A DNA stretch of 42,459 nucleotides from an uncultured Clostridia bacterium (lineage in GTDB: Bacteria > Bacillota > Clostridia > TANB77 > CAG-508): NCBI GenBank assembly GCA_947629355.1, contig CANRDJ010000009.1, positions 1 through 42,459 of the forward strand. Reading direction: 5' to 3'. Below the pieces are notes generated by a model. That model was not told where the DNA came from, searched no databases, and saw nothing but the letters and a program-made list of their open reading frames with translations. Every line of letters starts with the position of its first letter. The first letter of the stretch is position 1. Made by a program: the position numbers and the translations under genes. Positions 32,319-42,404 of this stretch are shown here, piece after piece.

Positions 32319-33305
32319 CTACTTTCTATTTTTGATTGTAAATATAAGTTTTACTATATAATAAAATTTAAAATGTATTAAATAGAAAATTAATTTTCTA
32401 TTTAAAGATAATAGTTTTATATATTTATTTCTAGAATAGTTTCTGAAGTTATTATTTATATATTCAAAAATAACATTTAATAATTTATTTTTTTCATTTT
32501 TACTAGAATTATTATTTATAAGTATTCTTACTATGCAAGAAATATATAAATGATCTATTACTAAAAATTCAATCTCATTATAGTATTTATCAAAACAGTT
32601 TTTTTCTTTTGCATAATTTATTATTTCATTAAAGGCATCTATTAAATCTAAATTCTTTTGCAAGTTGTTAGAGTTCATAATAGAGCCTTGTCTTAATAAA
32701 TAATTATATAAATTTTTAGGTAAAATGCACATTTTTTTAGCTTTTAAAAACAATTTAAAACTAAAATCAATATCTTCATACCAAACATTATTTCTAAAAT
32801 CTAAAGAATCATCGTCTAATAAGGTTTTCTTGATAATTTTATTCCATGCACAAAGATTTCCAAAAATCATTTGTGTATTAAAATCATATATTTCATATTT
32901 ATTTGGAAATGTTTTAGATATTAGTTCATAGTGTTCATTTACTACATTGAAACCACATATTACAAAATCAGCTTGCTCTTGTAATATCTTATCATACAAT
33001 TCTTCAACCATATTAGGCTCTACATAATCATCACTATCTACGAATATTATATAATCAGAAGTGACCAGTTTTAATCCTGTATTTCTTGCAGCTCCAAGAC
33101 CTTTATTTTCTTGATTTATCACCTTAATGAGATTATTATATTTTGTATAATATTTATCAATTATTTTTCTGCAATTATCAGTACTGCCATCATTTACTAT
33201 AATTATTTCAATATCTTTTAATGTTTGATTTACTAAAGAATCTAAACATTTTTCTAAATATTTTTCTACATTATATACTGGCACAATTATACTTACTTTA
33301 GCCAT
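32319..33305 (-). CDS. Glycosyltransferase family 2
   Basis: 328 residues, GT-A fold. VSIIVPVYNVEKYLEKCLDS opens it, IIIVNDGSTDNC and FVDSDDYVEPNMVEEL follow, and NVWYEDIDFS supplies the ED catalytic motif. The C-terminal 100 residues are helical and Asn/Lys-rich. Its first half is very like the next gene (33352-34302), so the two probably arose by duplication. It adds a sugar to the lipid-linked glycan on the cytoplasmic side. Confidence 0.9.
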   Translation of the reverse strand: MAKVSIIVPVYNVEKYLEKCLDSLVNQTLKDIEIIIVNDGSTDNCRKIIDKYYTKYNNLIKVINQENKGLGAARNTGLKLVTSDYIIFVDSDDYVEPNMVEELYDKILQEQADFVICGFNVVNEHYELISKTFPNKYEIYDFNTQMIFGNLCAWNKIIKKTLLDDDSLDFRNNVWYEDIDFSFKLFLKAKKMCILPKNLYNYLLRQGSIMNSNNLQKNLDLIDAFNEIINYAKEKNCFDKYYNEIEFLVIDHLYISCIVRILINNNSSKNEKNKLLNVIFEYINNNFRNYSRNKYIKLLSLNRKLIFYLIHFKFYYIVKLIFTIKNRK

Positions 33306-33351
33306 TATTAATCACCTGTTTTATTTAATTAACCTAATTTAAAAACAATAA

Positions 33352-34302
33352 TTAATGAGATTTTAGCATTAAAAATATTTTAATTGGTATAACATTGTTA
33401 CTATAGAGCATTTTACATATAAGTCGATTTTTAAAATTTTCTTTTTTAAAATATTTATTATTTTTCCAATTAGGAAATTTATTTTTCATTAAATTAATTA
33501 TTTCTTTTCTATTACTTTTACCCTCTTTATAATTTAAAAATCTTAGCGATGCTTCGCGTAATAAATGCATAATATAAAGATATTCTAATTCTTCTTTATA
33601 ATTATTTTTAAATTTAGAAGACAATTCTTCCATAACAGCAAATATATCTTCTAATTTTTGGTTATATTTAGTTTGATTCATAGTAGAGCCTTTTCTAATA
33701 AAATAATTATAAAGATAAGAATCTATATATCCAATTTTATTAGTGTATAATGCGAGAGTAGGAATCATTGCCAAATCTTCATAAATTCTATTTTCTAAAA
33801 AATGTATATTATTATTTGTAATCAACTGTCTTTTTATTATTTTATTACATGGACCACTTTCTCGAACAATATAATTATTAACAATATTATTTGGATAAAT
33901 CAATCTATTAAAATTTTTCTTTTTTACATTATTTATTACTAAATATTCATTACAACAAACAATATCTAAATCTTCACCAAGTGCCTTATTATATAACTCT
34001 TCATACATATTAAGTTCTATCCAATCGTCACTATCTACAAAACCTATGTATTCTCCAGAAGCCTTTGTTATTCCGAAATTTCTAGCAGCAGCTTGTCCAC
34101 CATTTTCTTTTACAAAAGGTTTGATTTTGTCTGAATATTTAGAAGAATATTCATTTATTATATTTTTTGAATTATCTGTGCTACCATCATTTATTAAAAT
34201 AATTTCTATATCTTTTAATGTTTGATTTACTAAAGAATCCAAACACTTTTTTAAATATTTTTCTGTGTTATATATAGGAACTATTATACTTACTTTATAC
34301 AT
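33352..34302 (-). CDS. Glycosyltransferase family 2
   Basis: 316 residues, GT-A fold: VSIIVPIYNTEKYLKKCLDS, IILINDGSTDNS, GFVDSDDWIELNMYEEL and NRIYEDLAM (ED motif). LYNYFIRKGSTMNQ closes the catalytic domain. It overlaps the GT14-like gene by eight bases; its GGAGG ribosome binding site lies inside that gene. It is a likely paralogue of the neighbouring GT2. Confidence 0.9.
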   Translation of the reverse strand: MYKVSIIVPIYNTEKYLKKCLDSLVNQTLKDIEIILINDGSTDNSKNIINEYSSKYSDKIKPFVKENGGQAAARNFGITKASGEYIGFVDSDDWIELNMYEELYNKALGEDLDIVCCNEYLVINNVKKKNFNRLIYPNNIVNNYIVRESGPCNKIIKRQLITNNNIHFLENRIYEDLAMIPTLALYTNKIGYIDSYLYNYFIRKGSTMNQTKYNQKLEDIFAVMEELSSKFKNNYKEELEYLYIMHLLREASLRFLNYKEGKSNRKEIINLMKNKFPNWKNNKYFKKENFKNRLICKMLYSNNVIPIKIFLMLKSH

Positions 34303-35182
34303 TTTTTTCCTCCGTTTTTACATAGTCATATATCATATCTATTATTTCTTTATCAGTATTTATATCAAATTTACGTGCAAACAGCTCATTACAATTAATT
34401 AATAAATTATAGTCTTCTTTTTTAAACACATATGGTTGACCTCTATTCCAATCTATGTATCTAAGATTTGGAGTACACATGATTTTAGGTTTATATAAAT
34501 TTTTTCTATATTTTGAATCCCATAAAAATGTTTGTAAAAAATGCTCATCTGGACATATTGAATACCTAAACATTTTTCTTATTCTATTTTTATTATCCAC
34601 GATATACCTTGCTAAGTTATCCGTTATGCTAAACCAATTTGCTCCTTTTTTAATTTCCATTTTATACTTTCTCATATGATTATAATTTAATCTTAGTTGT
34701 AATTTTATAAATTCCGTTCTTAATTTATATTTAACTGAATTAATTTTACTGTGCTTTCTTCCTATATTATTAAATAAATTTATACAACTCGTTCTTGTAT
34801 TATCAAATTTATCACAATAATTCAAAAATTCTTTATTTTTATTTTTTTCAAAAAAGCTATGTATATTTTTTTGAGATTTTAATGGCATGTCTGATCCCGA
34901 TAGTAAATGATAATAACTATACTTATATTGAGTAGTAGCTTGCTCTAGTAATTCGATTTCACACATCATTTGACTAGGAGAAGCCCACTCTATAGTTCTT
35001 CTTTTTACAATATATAAATTTGATTTCTTTAATTTGTTTTTAAATTCTCTAGCTTTAAACTCTTTACATTTTTTATCTACATGTAAAAATATATCATTTT
35101 TTTCATAATCTAGTAGTTTTAATAATTTTTCTAAAACATATAAATTATTATGTGCCATTATTAAATATGCATGCTTTTCCAT
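34295..35182 (-). CDS. Core-2/I-branching-type glycosyltransferase (GT14)
   Basis: About 295 residues resembling bacterial GT14 beta-1,6-N-acetylglucosaminyltransferases. It starts AYLIMAHNNLYVLEKLL, then has FLHVDKK, WASPSQMMCEIELL, YYHLLSGSDMPLKS (typical SGxD), GANWFSITDNLA and CPDEHFLQT. It probably adds a branching GlcNAc or xylose-like residue to the surface glycan. An upstream GTG (35194) overlaps the ribosome binding site, so the ATG at 35182 is chosen. Confidence 0.87.
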   Translation of the reverse strand: MEKHAYLIMAHNNLYVLEKLLKLLDYEKNDIFLHVDKKCKEFKAREFKNKLKKSNLYIVKRRTIEWASPSQMMCEIELLEQATTQYKYSYYHLLSGSDMPLKSQKNIHSFFEKNKNKEFLNYCDKFDNTRTSCINLFNNIGRKHSKINSVKYKLRTEFIKLQLRLNYNHMRKYKMEIKKGANWFSITDNLARYIVDNKNRIRKMFRYSICPDEHFLQTFLWDSKYRKNLYKPKIMCTPNLRYIDWNRGQPYVFKKEDYNLLINCNELFARKFDINTDKEIIDMIYDYVKTEEKNV

Positions 35183-35199
35183 TATAAATTTCACCCTAT

Positions 35200-36717
35200 T
35201 TATTTCTTATTTTTTATAATTCTAACTATTGGTTTTCTCACTAAATCTTTTTCATAATCATTTAAGACAAAAAACCATAATAAAATTGAATATACTATAG
35301 TATATAATAAAATTTTCAATCCCACAACAATTATATTAGAAGACATATGCATGTTGTTAATTAAAAGGGTAGGTATAAAAATAATTATTATTGGAATAGA
35401 CATTTTAAAAATATTCTTCCAAAATCTTGGAATATCTATATTTGCTTTTTTATAATAATATATATTCATAATTATCCATTGTCCTAATAAGCAAGCGATA
35501 CTTGTTCCTATTGCAGAACCTATCGAGCCAAATTTTTTAGCAAGTGGTATACTTATAAATAGATTGGCTATTGCGATAAAAAAGTATACAACAGTTCTAA
35601 ACTTGTGCATATTTTTAGCTTGAAGTATATTTATTCCAACATTTTGTATTAGTGGAACAATTGAAGGAACCATTAATATTAATTCTGTCCAATAAGATTT
35701 ATCATATCCTTCTCCTGCCCAAATTTTAATAAATTCTTGCCCAAATATAATGAAACCAGTAGTTATGAGTGCCATAATTATATATTGAAGTCTTCCTGTT
35801 TGAATAAATATATCTGATATTGTTTTATCTGATTCTTTGCTTTCAACAAGCATTGTAATTTTTGGGAGTAAAACTCCATTTATTGCAGTAGACAAAGAAA
35901 TATATATTGTTTGTATTTGTGCTGCTACTGTATATATTGCGACTTCAATAGTTCCCACAACAGAGCCTAAAATAAATTGGTCTATATTAAGATTTATTTT
36001 ATCAACAATAATTGCTAGAAATATAAAAAATGAATATCCGAAGATTTCTTTAAGTAATTTAGTATTGAATTTTCCAAATATAAATTTTATTTTTATTACT
36101 TTTAAGCAATATATTAAATTAATAATTAAGAAAGATATATTTAATATTGTATTAACAACAGTCATTGCAACAGATCTATATCCCATATATAACAAAGGAA
36201 TCATAATGCAAGGCATTAAAATTATTCTTAATATATTAACTATTTTTGAAAATATAAATTTTTCATATGCTGTTATAATTGAGCCAAAAATACTTAAAGG
36301 GAATGTAAAAACTAAATTTATTATTAGTATAATTGTCATTATTTTTGCTTTTTGTAATTCTTGAATAGTCATTGTATTAGCAAATATATTGTCAATATTA
36401 GCATAAAGTATTGCTCCCATTATTCCAGCAACAACACCAATTATTGAATATATAATTAAAAACATTCCATTTAATTTTGACTGTTCATCTTTTTGATTTT
36501 TAACTCTATATCTTGATGTGTATATAATTATAGCATTACCAAATCCTAAATCTAAAACGGTTAAATATCCAATAATTGACGAAATTAAAGAATATGTTCC
36601 ATATTCAGATTGTCCCATTATTCTTAACATTATAGGAGTGTAAATTAATCCAACTAAAATGTTAAGCACAATTACTACATATGATAATATACTTCCAATT
36701 TTTATTTGGCTTTTCAT
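35200..36717 (-). CDS. Polysaccharide flippase (Wzx/oligosaccharide flippase family)
   Basis: 505 residues, twelve to fourteen predicted spans, MOP-superfamily flippase. The N-terminus IKIGSILSYVVIVLNILVGL and GQSEYGTYSLISSIIGYLTV are typical, as are FGNAIIIYTSRYR and the mid-protein DQFILGSVVG. It exports undecaprenyl-linked oligosaccharide. It is followed closely by the GT14-like gene. Confidence 0.93.
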   Translation of the reverse strand: MKSQIKIGSILSYVVIVLNILVGLIYTPIMLRIMGQSEYGTYSLISSIIGYLTVLDLGFGNAIIIYTSRYRVKNQKDEQSKLNGMFLIIYSIIGVVAGIMGAILYANIDNIFANTMTIQELQKAKIMTIILIINLVFTFPLSIFGSIITAYEKFIFSKIVNILRIILMPCIMIPLLYMGYRSVAMTVVNTILNISFLIINLIYCLKVIKIKFIFGKFNTKLLKEIFGYSFFIFLAIIVDKINLNIDQFILGSVVGTIEVAIYTVAAQIQTIYISLSTAINGVLLPKITMLVESKESDKTISDIFIQTGRLQYIIMALITTGFIIFGQEFIKIWAGEGYDKSYWTELILMVPSIVPLIQNVGINILQAKNMHKFRTVVYFFIAIANLFISIPLAKKFGSIGSAIGTSIACLLGQWIIMNIYYYKKANIDIPRFWKNIFKMSIPIIIIFIPTLLINNMHMSSNIIVVGLKILLYTIVYSILLWFFVLNDYEKDLVRKPIVRIIKNKK

Positions 36718-36730
36718 AGCATACTCCTTA

Positions 36731-37888
36731 TTATAGCCCCATATTATTTACAAAAAACTCATAAACTCTATTGCTAGAGTTTCCATCTTGAAATTTATGT
36801 AATACTTTTTTCATATTTTCTCTATCTTTTTTAGCAACGTCATTTCCAGCAGAAACATTTTGTATAAACAGCTTTAAGTCATCTAAATTATTTATATATT
36901 CGCCTTTTATTACTTTAAATATATCATCATAGGCAAATCCAAAAACTTTTTTATACTCTTCTAAATCATCAGTAGTAATTGCAATTGGTTTATTTGTTAA
37001 TAAATAATCAAAATATACAGACGAATAATCTGTAATTAAGCCATCAGTTTGTCCTAAAAATTCATATAAATTTATATTTTCTTTCTCTAAATCTTGATTA
37101 GTAAGTAGTATAAAATTAGACAATTTTTCAGTTTTAATTACTGACAAATCTTGAGCAGGGTGTGGTTTTAAAACTAATAAGATATTAAGTTGTTTTAAAA
37201 AATTATTTAAAGCCCTAAGATTTTCAATATTATAAATAATAGGTATTCCTAATCCAAAAAAATTTTGTATATTTAATTTAGAATTTTTATTTTCCCTCTG
37301 TCTATAAGTTGGTAGCCATATAATGATTTTATCAAAATTTTTATTTTTAAATAGATTTTTAATATTTTTAGTTTTAGAAAATAAATCATCATTTCTAGGA
37401 AATCCTAAATCAATTATATTATCTTTATCTACATGGCATAATTTAGATAGGGTAGTATCAAAAAATGGAGCTAAACTTAAAAAATAATCAACCTCGCCTA
37501 TTAAATCACAGTATTCAGCAACTAATTTATATGGCATACCATGAGGTAAATATAGTCTTTTTTGATTAATATTTTTTTTATATACTAACTTATTGCAATC
37601 AATAATATACTTCGCCTTATAATTTATATATTTCATTTTTAAATTTTCAAAAAAATTCATTTTTCCAAAAGCATTAATAAAATAAACATTTTTTATATTA
37701 AAATTTTGATAAATGTTTTTATCATTTACAAACCAAAAGAGTTTATACTTTTCATTAACTTTATTTTTCAATAAAGTTTTAAATAAAGAATATGTATTAT
37801 CTGTTAAATCTGGATTACTCTCTAATATAATATATTTTTTTAAATGTATTGGAAAATTATAAATTATATTTTTTATTTTTTTATTCAT
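36731..37888 (-). CDS. CDP-glycerol glycerophosphotransferase family (TagB/TagF-like)
   Basis: 385 residues. LYLPHGMPYKLV carries the catalytic-type histidine, LGFPRNDDLF and IIWLPTYRQRE are the mid-domain blocks, LKPHPAQ follows, and TDYSSVYFDYLLTNKPIA near residue 290 closes the nucleotide site. Family members add glycerol-phosphate or other alditol-phosphates from CDP-donors to wall polymers at the inner membrane face. It is the second gene of the operon, six bases behind the TagO-like gene. Neither a primer-versus-polymerase role nor the donor can be told from sequence. Confidence 0.88.
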   Translation of the reverse strand: MNKKIKNIIYNFPIHLKKYIILESNPDLTDNTYSLFKTLLKNKVNEKYKLFWFVNDKNIYQNFNIKNVYFINAFGKMNFFENLKMKYINYKAKYIIDCNKLVYKKNINQKRLYLPHGMPYKLVAEYCDLIGEVDYFLSLAPFFDTTLSKLCHVDKDNIIDLGFPRNDDLFSKTKNIKNLFKNKNFDKIIIWLPTYRQRENKNSKLNIQNFFGLGIPIIYNIENLRALNNFLKQLNILLVLKPHPAQDLSVIKTEKLSNFILLTNQDLEKENINLYEFLGQTDGLITDYSSVYFDYLLTNKPIAITTDDLEEYKKVFGFAYDDIFKVIKGEYINNLDDLKLFIQNVSAGNDVAKKDRENMKKVLHKFQDGNSSNRVYEFFVNNMGL

Positions 37889-37894
37889 ATTATT

Positions 37895-38989
37895 TTATTC
37901 CTCTAAATTTTTTGTAGTTTTTTTCTTAATTCTAAAGATATCTTTATAACCAATTGAAACAATCGCTAAAACAAGAAGTGCAAACGATATTGCTTTCCAA
38001 ATGCCACTTTCTAGTAATATAATTGCAAACAATCCAAATGTTGCACTTATTCCATATAAAATAAATACTGCTTGTTTTTGAGAATATCCTTTATCTATAA
38101 GTTTATGATGCAAGTGACCTCTATCTGCTTTGAAAACAGCTTTAAAAGATTTTTGTTTTACAATTCTTCTAACTATTGCAAAAGATGTGTCGAATATTGG
38201 CAAAGCAAGAACGAGTAAAGGGGCAATTATAATAATTGCTGTATATGTTTTTGCAACACCTAATATAGAAATAACCGCTAATGTAAAACCAATAAAATTA
38301 GAACCTGTATCCCCCATAAAAGTTCTTGCAGGATTAAAATTAAAAGGTAAAAAACCAAGTAATGAACCTGCTAAAGCGGTTGCAAGTATTATTGAAATAA
38401 TTGGAGATGAATTTAGTATAAATATTATCATCAAACATATTGATGAAATTAATGATACTCCTGAAGAAAGACCATCTAAACCATCAATTAAATTAATAGC
38501 ATTTGTTATTCCAACTATCCAAAGAACTGTGAAAAATTTCAAGAATAATTCATTTGATATAATAGTTCCAGCTCTTGCAATAATAATTTGATCCATTACT
38601 AATCCACTAGCTACAACAATTATAGCAGCTATAAGTTGTCCAAGTAATTTGACTATTGGATTTATACCTTTTGTATCATCTAAATAACAAAAAATTTCTA
38701 GTATTAGTATTCCTAAAAAGAATCCAATTAATTTTATATGGTAATTATTAGCAAAGATATCTAATTTCTTTTCAATTATCATAGTAATAATTAAATATGT
38801 TGCAGAAACTAAAAAACCTGCTACAATTGCAATTCCACCAAGACGAGGCATTATTTTTTTATGAATTTTTCTACTATCTTTTGGTATATCTAAGGCTTTA
38901 ACCTTTCTTGCCAATCTTACTGTATATGGTGTAAAAACATATGCTGTTATAAAAGCTAACAAAAATGTAATTGCAATATCTCCCCACAT
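37895..38989 (-). CDS. tagO: Undecaprenyl-phosphate GlcNAc-1-phosphate transferase (TagO/WecA-like)
   Basis: 364-residue membrane protein with about eleven spans that starts glycan assembly by moving GlcNAc-1-phosphate to undecaprenyl phosphate. It shows MPRLGGIAIV, the catalytic NAINLIDGLDGLS, FLPFNFNPARTFMGDTGSN and RGHLHHKLI. Start ATG at 38989 with GGAGG eight bases ahead; a TTG at 39004 overlaps that site. It is the first gene behind the operon promoter (39023-39051). It competes with MurA/MraY pathways for undecaprenyl phosphate and UDP-GlcNAc. Confidence 0.94.
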   Translation of the reverse strand: MWGDIAITFLLAFITAYVFTPYTVRLARKVKALDIPKDSRKIHKKIMPRLGGIAIVAGFLVSATYLIITMIIEKKLDIFANNYHIKLIGFFLGILILEIFCYLDDTKGINPIVKLLGQLIAAIIVVASGLVMDQIIIARAGTIISNELFLKFFTVLWIVGITNAINLIDGLDGLSSGVSLISSICLMIIFILNSSPIISIILATALAGSLLGFLPFNFNPARTFMGDTGSNFIGFTLAVISILGVAKTYTAIIIIAPLLVLALPIFDTSFAIVRRIVKQKSFKAVFKADRGHLHHKLIDKGYSQKQAVFILYGISATFGLFAIILLESGIWKAISFALLVLAIVSIGYKDIFRIKKKTTKNLEE

Positions 38990-39022
38990 GTAAAGTACCT
39001 CCAATATTAATATTCCGTAATG

Positions 39023-39051
39023 ATTTTATATTTAAAAGGCTGTTTTGTCAA
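39023..39051 (-). promoter_or_regulatory. Promoter of the surface polysaccharide operon
   Basis: On the minus strand TTGACA (39051-39046), exactly 17 bases, TAAAAT (39028-39023), about 35 bases ahead of the tagO-like start. It is the only strong promoter I see for the following 16 kb of minus-strand genes. Confidence 0.8.
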
Positions 39052-39109
39052 CATGAGAATCAAATGTTTAAGTGCAGTTTTTATAATCTAACATATATTA
39101 TAATTATAG

Positions 39110-39138
39110 TTGCAAAAAAAATATATTAATGATAGAAT
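39110..39138 (+). promoter_or_regulatory. Promoter of the plus-strand phosphotransferase genes
   Basis: TTGCAA at 39110-39115, a 17-base spacer and TAGAAT at 39133-39138, about 30 bases ahead of the start at 39168. Confidence 0.55.
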
Positions 39139-39167
39139 ATATGTAGAATTATGTAAGGAATTGTAAT

Positions 39168-40325
39168 ATGAAAAAAATACGTACACAAATTTTAAGAATA
39201 TGTATTTGTATAGGAAAAAAATTTTTAAATATAATTTATTTTTTCATTAAAATATGTCCTACTAAAAATAAAGTTGTAATGCTAAGTAGACAGTCAAATA
39301 CAGTAAATTTAGATTTTAAGTTAATAAAAGAAGAAATATTAAAAAGGGATAATGCAATTAAAATAGAAATACTTTGTAAAATAGTAAAAAAAGACTTTTT
39401 TGATAGAATTAAATATTGCTTTTATATATTAAAATGTATGTACCATATAGCAACAGCTAAAGTATGTGTACTAGATGGATATTCAATACCAATCAGTATC
39501 TTAAATCATAAAAAAAAATTAGAAATAATCCAAATATGGCATGCATCAGGAGCTATAAAAAAATTTGGATATCAGTCTTTAGATAAAAAAGAAGGAAGAG
39601 GAACAGAAATTGCTAAAATAATGAATATGCATAAAAATTATAGTCATGTTATGGCACCAAGTAATGCGACAGCTCACATTTATAAAGAAGCATTTAACAT
39701 AGATAAAAGCAAAATTTTTATAAATGGTCTTCCAAGACTTGATTATTTAATAAATAAAGATTTAGGGATCAAAAAATTAAAGGATTTTTATAAACAATAT
39801 CCTCAGTGTAAAGATAAAAAGACAATACTATATGTACCTACGTTTAGAAAAAATATAGACAGCAAAGAGAATATAAAAAAAGTAATTGATGCAGTTGATT
39901 CTTCAAGATATCAACTAATTATAAAACTACATCCATTAGATAAAAGTGATGGAACTGACAGATACGTTGTAAATAAAAGATATAATACATTTGACTTGTT
40001 AAAAATAGCAGATTACATTATTACAGATTATTCAGCAGTAGCATTTGAAGCAATAGTATTAAACAAACCAATTTATTTTTATGTGTATGATATAAATGAA
40101 TATGAAAATGCAAGAGGACTAAATGTGAATTTGATGGAGGAGATGAATAACGCTACCAGTACAAACATAAAAGAAATAGTTAATTCAATAGAAAACGACA
40201 ATTACAATTATAGTGAATTAGAAGCATTTAGAAATAGGTACATAGAAAATTTGGATAGTAATAATACAAAAAGACTCGTAGATTTTGTATTTAAATATTT
40301 AGATAAAGGTGTAGAAAATGAATAA
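39168..40325 (+). CDS. CDP-glycerol glycerophosphotransferase family protein
   Basis: 385 residues, GT-B-like. IIQIWHASGAIKKFGYQ holds the conserved HA histidine, VMAPSNATAHIYKEAF follows, then NGLPRLDYL, ILYVPTFRK, IIKLHPLDKS and ITDYSAVAFEAIVLNKPI. The N-terminal 30 residues are hydrophobic and basic and may bind the membrane. It overlaps the next gene by eight bases, so the two are coupled. It is divergent from the tagO operon with about 180 bp between, and probably belongs to the same pathway. Confidence 0.9.
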   Translation: MKKIRTQILRICICIGKKFLNIIYFFIKICPTKNKVVMLSRQSNTVNLDFKLIKEEILKRDNAIKIEILCKIVKKDFFDRIKYCFYILKCMYHIATAKVCVLDGYSIPISILNHKKKLEIIQIWHASGAIKKFGYQSLDKKEGRGTEIAKIMNMHKNYSHVMAPSNATAHIYKEAFNIDKSKIFINGLPRLDYLINKDLGIKKLKDFYKQYPQCKDKKTILYVPTFRKNIDSKENIKKVIDAVDSSRYQLIIKLHPLDKSDGTDRYVVNKRYNTFDLLKIADYIITDYSAVAFEAIVLNKPIYFYVYDINEYENARGLNVNLMEEMNNATSTNIKEIVNSIENDNYNYSELEAFRNRYIENLDSNNTKRLVDFVFKYLDKGVENE

Positions 40326-41568
40326 AATAAGAACAGTTCTAATGAACATAGCAAAGAAAAACTTAATACTTAGAAAGATATTTAGAAAATGTTTATTTAT
40401 ATATAGATATATAAGATATAAAATAAGAGGACTTGGTAAAAAAGTAGACAATAAAATGATTATATTTTGCTCTTTTAATGGAAAAACATATTCAGATAGC
40501 CCAAAAGCATTATATAAATACATGATAAATAATATTGAATATAGTGACTATAAGTATGTGTGGGCATTTAAGAAACCAGAAAAATATGAAGAATTAGAAA
40601 AAAACAAAAATACAATAGTTATAAAACAAGGAACTGGAGAATATGAGAAATATTTATTGAAATCAAAATATTGGATTTTTAATTATAGAGTAGCAGATCA
40701 TCAATATCCAAAAAAAAACCAAGTGTTTTTACAATGTTGGCATGGAACACCACTTAAAAGATTGGGGTATGATATAGATAATTCAGACAATGTTTTGAAT
40801 ACAAAAAAAGAAATTAGATATAAATATAGAACAGATGCGAAAAAATTTAAATATTTATTATCACCATCTAAGTTTGCATCAGAAAAATTTATATCAGCAT
40901 GGAATCTAAAAAAAGCAAAAAAAGAGGATTGCATACTAGAGGTGGGGTATCCTAGGAATGATTTTTTGAGTAATTATACCGAAAAAAATATTGAAGAAAT
41001 AAAGCAAAAACTATGCATAGATAAGATTAATAAAAAAATAATATTATATGCTCCAACATGGAGAGACAATCAGCATACTTCAGGAATTGGTTATACATAT
41101 AAGACAGAAATTGACTTTGATTTGTTACAAGAAAATTTAGGTCAAGACTATATAATATTATTTAGGGCTCACTATTTAGTAGCAAATGAATTTGATTTTG
41201 AAAAATATAAAGGATTTATATATGATGTTTCTAAAGTAGATGATATTAATGAGTTATATATTATATCAGATATTTTAATAACGGATTATTCTAGTGTATT
41301 TTTTGATTTTGCAAATTTGAAAAGGCCAATTATTTACTATATGTATGATTTCGATCAGTATAAAAACGAGATGAGAGGATTTTATATTGATTTAAATGAA
41401 TTACCAGGGAATATTGTAAAAACAGAGAAAGATTTAATAGAAGAAATAAAAAATGTAGATAATAATTTTAAATATAATGAAAAATATAAAAAATTTAACA
41501 ATGAATATAATTATTTAGATGATGGGAATGCAAGTCAAAGAGTAGTAGAAAAGGTTGTGTTTAAATGA
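40318..41568 (+). CDS. CDP-glycerol glycerophosphotransferase family protein
   Basis: 416 residues. FCSFNGKTYSDSPKALYKYM opens the catalytic region, FLQCWHGTPLKRLGYD holds the catalytic histidine, then come VGYPRNDFL, ILYAPTWRDNQH, FRAHYLVAN and ITDYSSVFFDFANLKRPI. TagB/TagF enzymes have all of these. Its LKRLGYD and SDSPKALY blocks look more like true teichoic acid glycerophosphotransferases than the other two paralogues. The stop overlaps the next ATG (ATGA). Confidence 0.92.
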   Translation: MNKIRTVLMNIAKKNLILRKIFRKCLFIYRYIRYKIRGLGKKVDNKMIIFCSFNGKTYSDSPKALYKYMINNIEYSDYKYVWAFKKPEKYEELEKNKNTIVIKQGTGEYEKYLLKSKYWIFNYRVADHQYPKKNQVFLQCWHGTPLKRLGYDIDNSDNVLNTKKEIRYKYRTDAKKFKYLLSPSKFASEKFISAWNLKKAKKEDCILEVGYPRNDFLSNYTEKNIEEIKQKLCIDKINKKIILYAPTWRDNQHTSGIGYTYKTEIDFDLLQENLGQDYIILFRAHYLVANEFDFEKYKGFIYDVSKVDDINELYIISDILITDYSSVFFDFANLKRPIIYYMYDFDQYKNEMRGFYIDLNELPGNIVKTEKDLIEEIKNVDNNFKYNEKYKKFNNEYNYLDDGNASQRVVEKVVFK

Positions 41569-42404
41569 ATCCTAATACAATAGAAAAACCTAAAAGTACA
41601 GATACCATAACAGCTCTAGCGGAAAGAAATTATTGGCTAGATAACACAAAATTTTTCTTAATAATGTTAGTCGTTATTGGACATTTTATAAGTGAATTTA
41701 GGCAATATAAGATGGTTAATTATACATATTCTTTTATCTTCATATTTCATATGCCACTATTTATTTTTATTAGCGGTTTCTTTTCAAAAAATATTATTGT
41801 TAAAAATAAAAACAAGATATTAAATTATATTGTATTATATTTAATAATGCAAAGTATTGAACTTATAATTACAAAATCAAAATTTACTATAGTGAAACCG
41901 GCTTATACTCTTTGGTATATACAATCGATTATTATTTATAATTTATTATTACCTATAATTCATAAAATGAAACCAATATATGCATGTGCAATAGCTGTTA
42001 TTATGGGATTAATAATTGGGTTTGATAATAATGCTAATACGATAGCAAGTTTATCAAGAACATTTGTAATGCTACCATTTTTTGTAATGGGATATTTTAT
42101 GAGTGAAGATATGCTTAATAAAATAAAAAATAAAAGGAATACAATTATTGCAATAATATTTTTAGTGCTATTGGCAATAAGTATGCCATATATTATAGGA
42201 AACCCAATAAAAATGCCAAGAAATTTATTGTTAGCACAAAAATCATATTCAAATATGAAATTAGGTAATATAGGTATATTATATAGGGCATTTTGGTATA
42301 TACTTGCAACAACTACTTGTTTGTCAATATTATTAATAATTCCAAAAGGAAAGTTACCAGTGATTTCTAAATTTGGGACAAGTGTAGTGTTACAATTGAT
42401 GTGA
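41565..42404 (+). CDS. Membrane acyltransferase (acyltransferase-3 family), probably short at the C-terminus
   Basis: 279 residues. RNYWLDNTKFFLIMLVVIGHF carries the active-site histidine, and FHMPLFIFISGFFSK is the second block. About eight spans follow. Family members usually have around 330-350 residues, with a last pair of spans after a KFGT-like turn. Here the protein stops just after SKFGTSVVL, 55 bases before the window ends. It may be truncated, or the last bases may be a poor assembly end. It overlaps the phosphotransferase gene by four bases and probably O-acylates the glycan. Confidence 0.8.
   Translation: MNPNTIEKPKSTDTITALAERNYWLDNTKFFLIMLVVIGHFISEFRQYKMVNYTYSFIFIFHMPLFIFISGFFSKNIIVKNKNKILNYIVLYLIMQSIELIITKSKFTIVKPAYTLWYIQSIIIYNLLLPIIHKMKPIYACAIAVIMGLIIGFDNNANTIASLSRTFVMLPFFVMGYFMSEDMLNKIKNKRNTIIAIIFLVLLAISMPYIIGNPIKMPRNLLLAQKSYSNMKLGNIGILYRAFWYILATTTCLSILLIIPKGKLPVISKFGTSVVLQLM

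Noticed and set aside
32319..34302. The two GT2 genes as one gene split by frameshift
   Set aside because: Each has its own start, ribosome binding site and complete catalytic domain, so they are paralogues.
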